Below, piece by piece: positions 61,479 through 64,000 of a stretch of 64,000 nucleotides of DNA. A program made the translations under genes and the position numbers. The notes under the pieces are model-generated. The model was not told the origin of the DNA. It was given only the letters and a program-made list of their open reading frames with translations, and did no database searches. Origin of the DNA: Austropuccinia psidii (Eukaryota; Basidiomycota; Pucciniomycetes; Pucciniales; Sphaerophragmiaceae); contig JALGQZ010000004.1 of assembly GCA_023105745.1 (NCBI GenBank), positions 10,008,451 to 10,072,450 on the forward strand, given 5' to 3'. The stretch's first letter is position 1. Each line of letters opens with the position of its first letter.

Positions 61479-61826
61479 ATCAGTGTTTGCAAGCAGTCAA
61501 AAACTTTATGTTCTTAGGGTATTTACCTTTGACTGTGCCTTGTACAAATTTGGTATCTGCTGATTTGGGCAGTTTGCCTTTGGAGGTTACAACTGGGTTA
61601 ATAATTGTAATCTTCCCTGTACAAGTGGTTAAGGTTGGTTTACCTTGTATTGAAGCAGAGTTTTGTGGTTTTCTACTCCTCTGAGTGGCTATTGGTGTCC
61701 ACTTCTTGGCTGTAATGAGGCCTTCACTAAGCCTTTTTCCTTTACCCTTGCTGCCCTCTGGTTCTGAGGGTGTCACTGGTGTGTTGGCCTGTGACTGGGT
61801 TTCAAGTGGGATGTAGTTTTCTTCCA
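49766..61826 (-). CDS. Element A protein Y (spliced), interrupted by element B
   Basis: Function unknown. Exon 2 is 61,826-61,527 (300 nt). Exon 3 is 61,458-61,368 plus 50,375-49,766 once element B and one accac copy are discounted. With one base from exon 1 this is 1,002 nt, 333 codons plus stop, with no lesion. Its middle is similar to Y of element C: 'PFTLQ...L', 'F.LATHW', 'KGWNP'. Exon 2 is Thr/Lys/Pro-rich and basic; exon 3 looks helical ('[23 protein letters not shown]'). It overlaps frame X for its entire third exon; X is -1 relative to Y. Confidence 0.6.
50376..50380. repeat. Target-site duplication of element B (left)
   Basis: accac, repeated at 61,368-61,372. Confidence 0.95.
50381..52576 (-). 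repeat. Element B 3' LTR
   Basis: TGTAAGGTTTGTC...GGCTCACA on plus; 2,196 bp. Very AT-rich. A 67-codon plus-strand ORF at 52,105 exists in both copies but is probably incidental. Confidence 0.97.
52577..52590 (-). other. Element B polypurine tract
   Basis: Reverse strand TTGGTGGTAGGGAA after a T9 run, directly before TGTGAGCC. Confidence 0.85.
52622..52680 (-). other. Element B 3' UTR hairpin and conserved block
   Basis: Perfect 9-bp arms: tataccccc at 52,622-52,630 and gggggtata at 52,642-52,650. On the element strand the hairpin is preceded by 'gagaggttggacagtgga', nearly identical to element D at 14,475-14,495. Candidate structured RNA signal. Confidence 0.65.
52713..58480 (-). CDS. Element B Gag-Pol (frame X)
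   Basis: Open from 58,259 to the stop at 52,713. Overprinted S/Q/K/G-rich region, coiled-coil (about 57,690-57,250), capsid ('[12 protein letters not shown]', about 57,170, to 56,700), zinc knuckle [14 protein letters not shown] (56,538-56,582), protease [11 protein letters not shown] (56,182-56,214), [11 protein letters not shown] (about 55,145-55,180), RNase H ([12 protein letters not shown], 54,690-54,728), integrase zinc finger (53,890-54,030), MDWV (about 53,805), SDRDPKF (about 53,610), QTDGLAERM (about 53,515), and chromodomain-like '[15 protein letters not shown]' (about 52,790-52,835). The intron-borne ATG at 58,480 starts the same protein, but a one-base loss near 58,170 throws its first ~100 codons out of frame. 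This copy lacks a clean N-terminus. Confidence 0.92.
58266..58331 (-). other. Element B intron 3 (66 nt)
   Basis: GTTAGC...CTGAC...CTGTTAG. It lies in phase 1 of frame Y and contains both Y-frame stops; frame X runs through it open. Element D has a collinear 63-nt intron (8,882-8,944). The residues either side align only when it is removed. Confidence 0.65.
58467..58529 (-). other. Element B intron 2 (63 nt) carrying the frame-X ATG
   Basis: Donor GTGAAT, branch-like TTGAC(GTG), acceptor CCTACTAG ending at 58,467. ATG at 58,480-58,478, 14 nt from the 3' splice site. Phase 1 in Y, as in A and C. Confidence 0.65.
59154..59169 (-). other. Element B primer-binding site
   Basis: Reverse strand TGGGGGCCTGGCCGTG begins two bases inside the LTR end; identical to that of element A. 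Confidence 0.85.
59172..61367 (-). repeat. Element B 5' LTR
   Basis: 2,196 bp, same ends as 50,381-52,576; followed by accac at 61,368-61,372. Confidence 0.97.
61459..61526 (-). other. Element A intron 2 (68 nt) carrying the frame-X ATG
   Basis: Donor GTAAAT, branch-like TTGAC, acceptor ACCTCAG ending at 61,459. Removing it joins '..GTVK' to 'ETLASKG' in frame Y. It also contains the TGA that ends the unspliced exon-2 frame and the ATG (61,478-61,476) that opens frame X. Confidence 0.65.
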
Positions 61827-62373
61827 CTGAATCAAAACAGGAAAAAGAGGGCTTATGTCAGTTAAGACTTCTTAAAAGGCTGGTTTTGCACGTCTAAGAA
61901 TGGCCTCTGGGCTTGTATATTATTACAGTATGCCCTTGTATAATGACAGTGTAATTGAATTAACAATTTCACGTCAAAAATACAGCTTATGGTGTCCTGT
62001 CACACTGTTTGTGTGTCAGTATCCCTCAGATACACTTGTGGTTTGCAAGTGTATTCTGTGAAAGTGGTTTATATACAAGTGTTATTGAATTAACAATACA
62101 CTTGACCACGCCTCAACTGATGGTTTTTCAGTCAGAGGTGTCCTTATTCAGTCAAGAATACAGGACTCTATTAGTGGCTTATGTGTTTTTATATGCAAAA
62201 CACGCCAAAAATAATAAATTACTGTGGGTGTTAACCACGTAAAAATACTCTTATAATATGAGTATGTGTAAAAAAAAGGTAAAAATATATAAAATATATT
62301 TTTAAACAGAAATTACGCCTAAAAAAGGATAAAACAATGTGTTAATAAGTCATAAAAAGGAGGAAAGACTTAC
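61827..62373 (-). other. Element A leader with putative intron 1
   Basis: A consensus donor CTTACAA|GTAAGT at 62,373 and acceptor TGATTCAG ending at 61,827 would create CAA|TGG, an ATG across the junction, in frame with Y exon 2. The intron would be 547 nt, long for a fungus. 'TTGACGT' words (about 61,970) resemble those upstream of other acceptors here. Otherwise no feature. Confidence 0.4.
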
Positions 62374-62400
62374 TTGTAAGGTCCAAAAAAGTCAAAAAAA

Positions 62401-62416
62401 CACGGCCAGGCCCCCA
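62401..62416 (-). other. Element A primer-binding site
   Basis: Reverse strand TGGGGGCCTGGCCGTG, three bases inside the LTR. Identical to B, and close to C and D. Confidence 0.85.
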
Positions 62417-62419
62417 AAA

Positions 62420-63848
62420 TGTCAAGATGATACTATGATAAAGGTATAACTAGGCTAATTACAGCTTTAACTGTGTATGTGACATGGCAAAAAATGATTT
62501 AAAAAAGATTTATAAGAGTTTATAATGAGATAAAAGGGTTCTACTATTGAGAAATAGTGGTGGTGAGCGCTATTGAGAACCCTGGGTGCAGGCTTTATCT
62601 GTTGGATTACAATAATAAAGTCTACAATAATTAAAGATTATAATTATACCTGATTATTTAACCAAGAGTAAAACTGTTTTTGACAGTTTACTACGTAGGT
62701 TATTCAAGAGCAGGATGAGGAAAGGTTTTGGCAGTGAAAAGCCCTCCTTTTATCCTGAAATTGAGGTGGAAAGGCTGTTAGACCTTTCCACGTAGAGGAA
62801 GTGAAGATTTTTCACTCTCTATGACAGGCTTGTGGTTTGCAAACAGCCTGTATACTCTGTATTGGGCTCAGATGTGGTTTTGAAACCACATCTGGGCAGT
62901 TTTCACCAATACAGGGTGAAAATTTTCATCTGGGGACCTCACAGCCTGATTCTGACGTGTATGACGCGTAGAATGCTGTACAGAAACTGTATGGGACCCC
63001 AGTATTGACTGAAATATGAGGTATTGAAGTAAAAACATGCTTCTTTGTCTATTTGACACCTCATATTCATGGTTATAGGGTATTATCCCATGGTAAGGCT
63101 GTATATGACAGCAGGTGGGATTTTGACCTTAAAATGGTCATAACTCTGTCCGTTTTTGAGATATCAAGCTCAGAGTTGGTTCATTGAATAGCCCTGTATG
63201 AGCTCTATACAATGGTACCCAACTTGACATGGTTATCATTAAATATGGCAAAGTTATCCCATGTACAAGTGTTTTTATACATTGGCGTGTTTTGGGCAAA
63301 AGCTGTATTAAACTTGTTTGGCCAATAGCTTCTGTTCTAGTTGAAATATGAGGAAATGGATGACACCATCAGATAGCGCTGATTGTGCTCTTTCTAAAAA
63401 GACCCCACTTTAAGTATCTCACACTAAAACTGTAAAAGTTAGATGAGAGGTGAATGTTTTGTTCACCCTTATTTGGTCTGAATTTGACCATAACTCAAGT
63501 AATACTGGTGCTAGCTCAGTTTGGCTAGTACCATTGGATAGCCCTGGCTTAGAGCTTCATTTTGAATACCCATTTGATGTGGTTAAGCCTCTCCTTCGAC
63601 ATTTTAGATGAGAGGTGAAAATTAAGGTTTATGCTCAGCAATAACTTTGAGCAGGAATAACTTTGTTATTTCTTGTCCTATGGTGATGGGACTTATATTT
63701 TCAGGAAGAGGTGAGTTTCCTCTTTCTTTTGATACCTTTTGAGCTAATTTGGCTCAGCTCCATGTTTTGGTGGTATTTTGGCTATACCATTGGTTTATGG
63801 TATTTTGGCTGTCATGCTTGTGCTCTAGTTTTGAGTCACAGGCTGACA
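62420..63848 (-). repeat. Element A 5' LTR
   Basis: 1,429 bp; TGTCAAGATGAT...GGCTGACA on plus, followed by the gagtg duplication at 63,849-63,853. Confidence 0.97.
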
Positions 63849-63853
63849 GAGTG

Positions 63854-64000
63854 AAACTACCTATTATTAGTAAAAAAATAAAAAAATAAATAAATTACAT
63901 TAATCAAAATGACATACAAGGAAAGGAGGTCAGGCAGAGTAATACCCATAATCCGCATTTCCACAAACGTTGGCTAGCAACATTGCAAGCCTAGTTTATA
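63854..64000 (+). other. Continuation of element E interior
   Basis: It directly follows element A's second target duplication, so it is contiguous with 43,205 in the ancestral sequence. AT-rich; no ORF. E's pol, if present, would lie beyond the window. Confidence 0.6.

Larger units (their letters stand above)
43211..63848 (-). mobile_element. Element A: Ty3/Gypsy chromovirus-type element, split by element B
   Basis: Complete on the minus strand: two 1,429-bp LTRs, gagtg duplication, PBS, Y and X frames and PPT. Removing element B and one accac copy leaves both Y (333 codons) and X (1,940 codons) open. A was therefore apparently coding-competent until B landed. About 30 LTR differences by eye. 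It is inserted in element E. Confidence 0.95.

Noticed and set aside
1..64000. CRISPR arrays, tRNA or rRNA genes, telomere repeats
   Set aside because: None seen; repeats present are LTRs, microsatellites and LTR-internal tandem units.

Overview
The window is wall-to-wall transposable elements from a fungal, AT-rich, intron-bearing nuclear genome, with no intact host gene. The Ty3/Gypsy polyproteins with C-terminal chromodomains, the Plavaka/KDZ-like DNA transposase and the very large low-GC elements point to a rust fungus (Pucciniales). From memory of predicted rust proteins, the closest match is the myrtle rust Austropuccinia psidii. This species call is inference; no search was run.

Layout from left to right. 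1-6,255 is an old, decayed Ty3 element of family A in minus orientation. Its 3' LTR ends at 907 and its 5' LTR begins at 5,871. Inside it lie LTR fragments of three other families (3,115-5,680). 6,256-15,838 is a degraded Ty3 element D (plus strand). 15,839-20,538 and 30,186-32,370 hold a divergent gene pair: a broken Plavaka-like transposase on minus and a multi-exon gene of unknown function on plus. Ty3 element C (20,544-30,180, minus, TSD atttc) sits in their shared upstream region. 32,502-about 34,030 is an LTR of family E with tandem repeats. 34,600-35,940 is a broken Snf2-family ATPase fragment. From about 35,950 an E element (LTR, PBS, gag-protease, spacer ORFs; plus) runs to 43,205 and resumes at 63,854. 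Inserted in E is element A (43,211-63,848, minus, TSD gagtg), and inserted in A's gag is element B (50,381-61,367, minus, TSD accac). By eye the LTR pairs differ at about 14 sites in B, 25-30 in C and about 30 in A, which agrees with B being the youngest.

The most interesting signal is how the 5' coding region of families A, B, C and D is organised. All four carry short phase-1 introns just upstream of and within gag. When the introns are removed, a start codon is assembled across intron 1 (A|TG) and a conserved protein of about 270-333 residues, called Y here, is read. When intron 2 is retained, an ATG lying 14-20 nt before its 3' splice site opens a second frame, called X, which is -1 relative to Y, overlaps Y for about 600 nt, and runs directly into capsid, protease, reverse transcriptase, RNase H, integrase and chromodomain. 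Both frames are kept open, and both show cross-family protein similarity. Splicing therefore looks like the switch between an overprinted accessory protein and Gag-Pol. This reading comes from sequence alone and needs RNA evidence.
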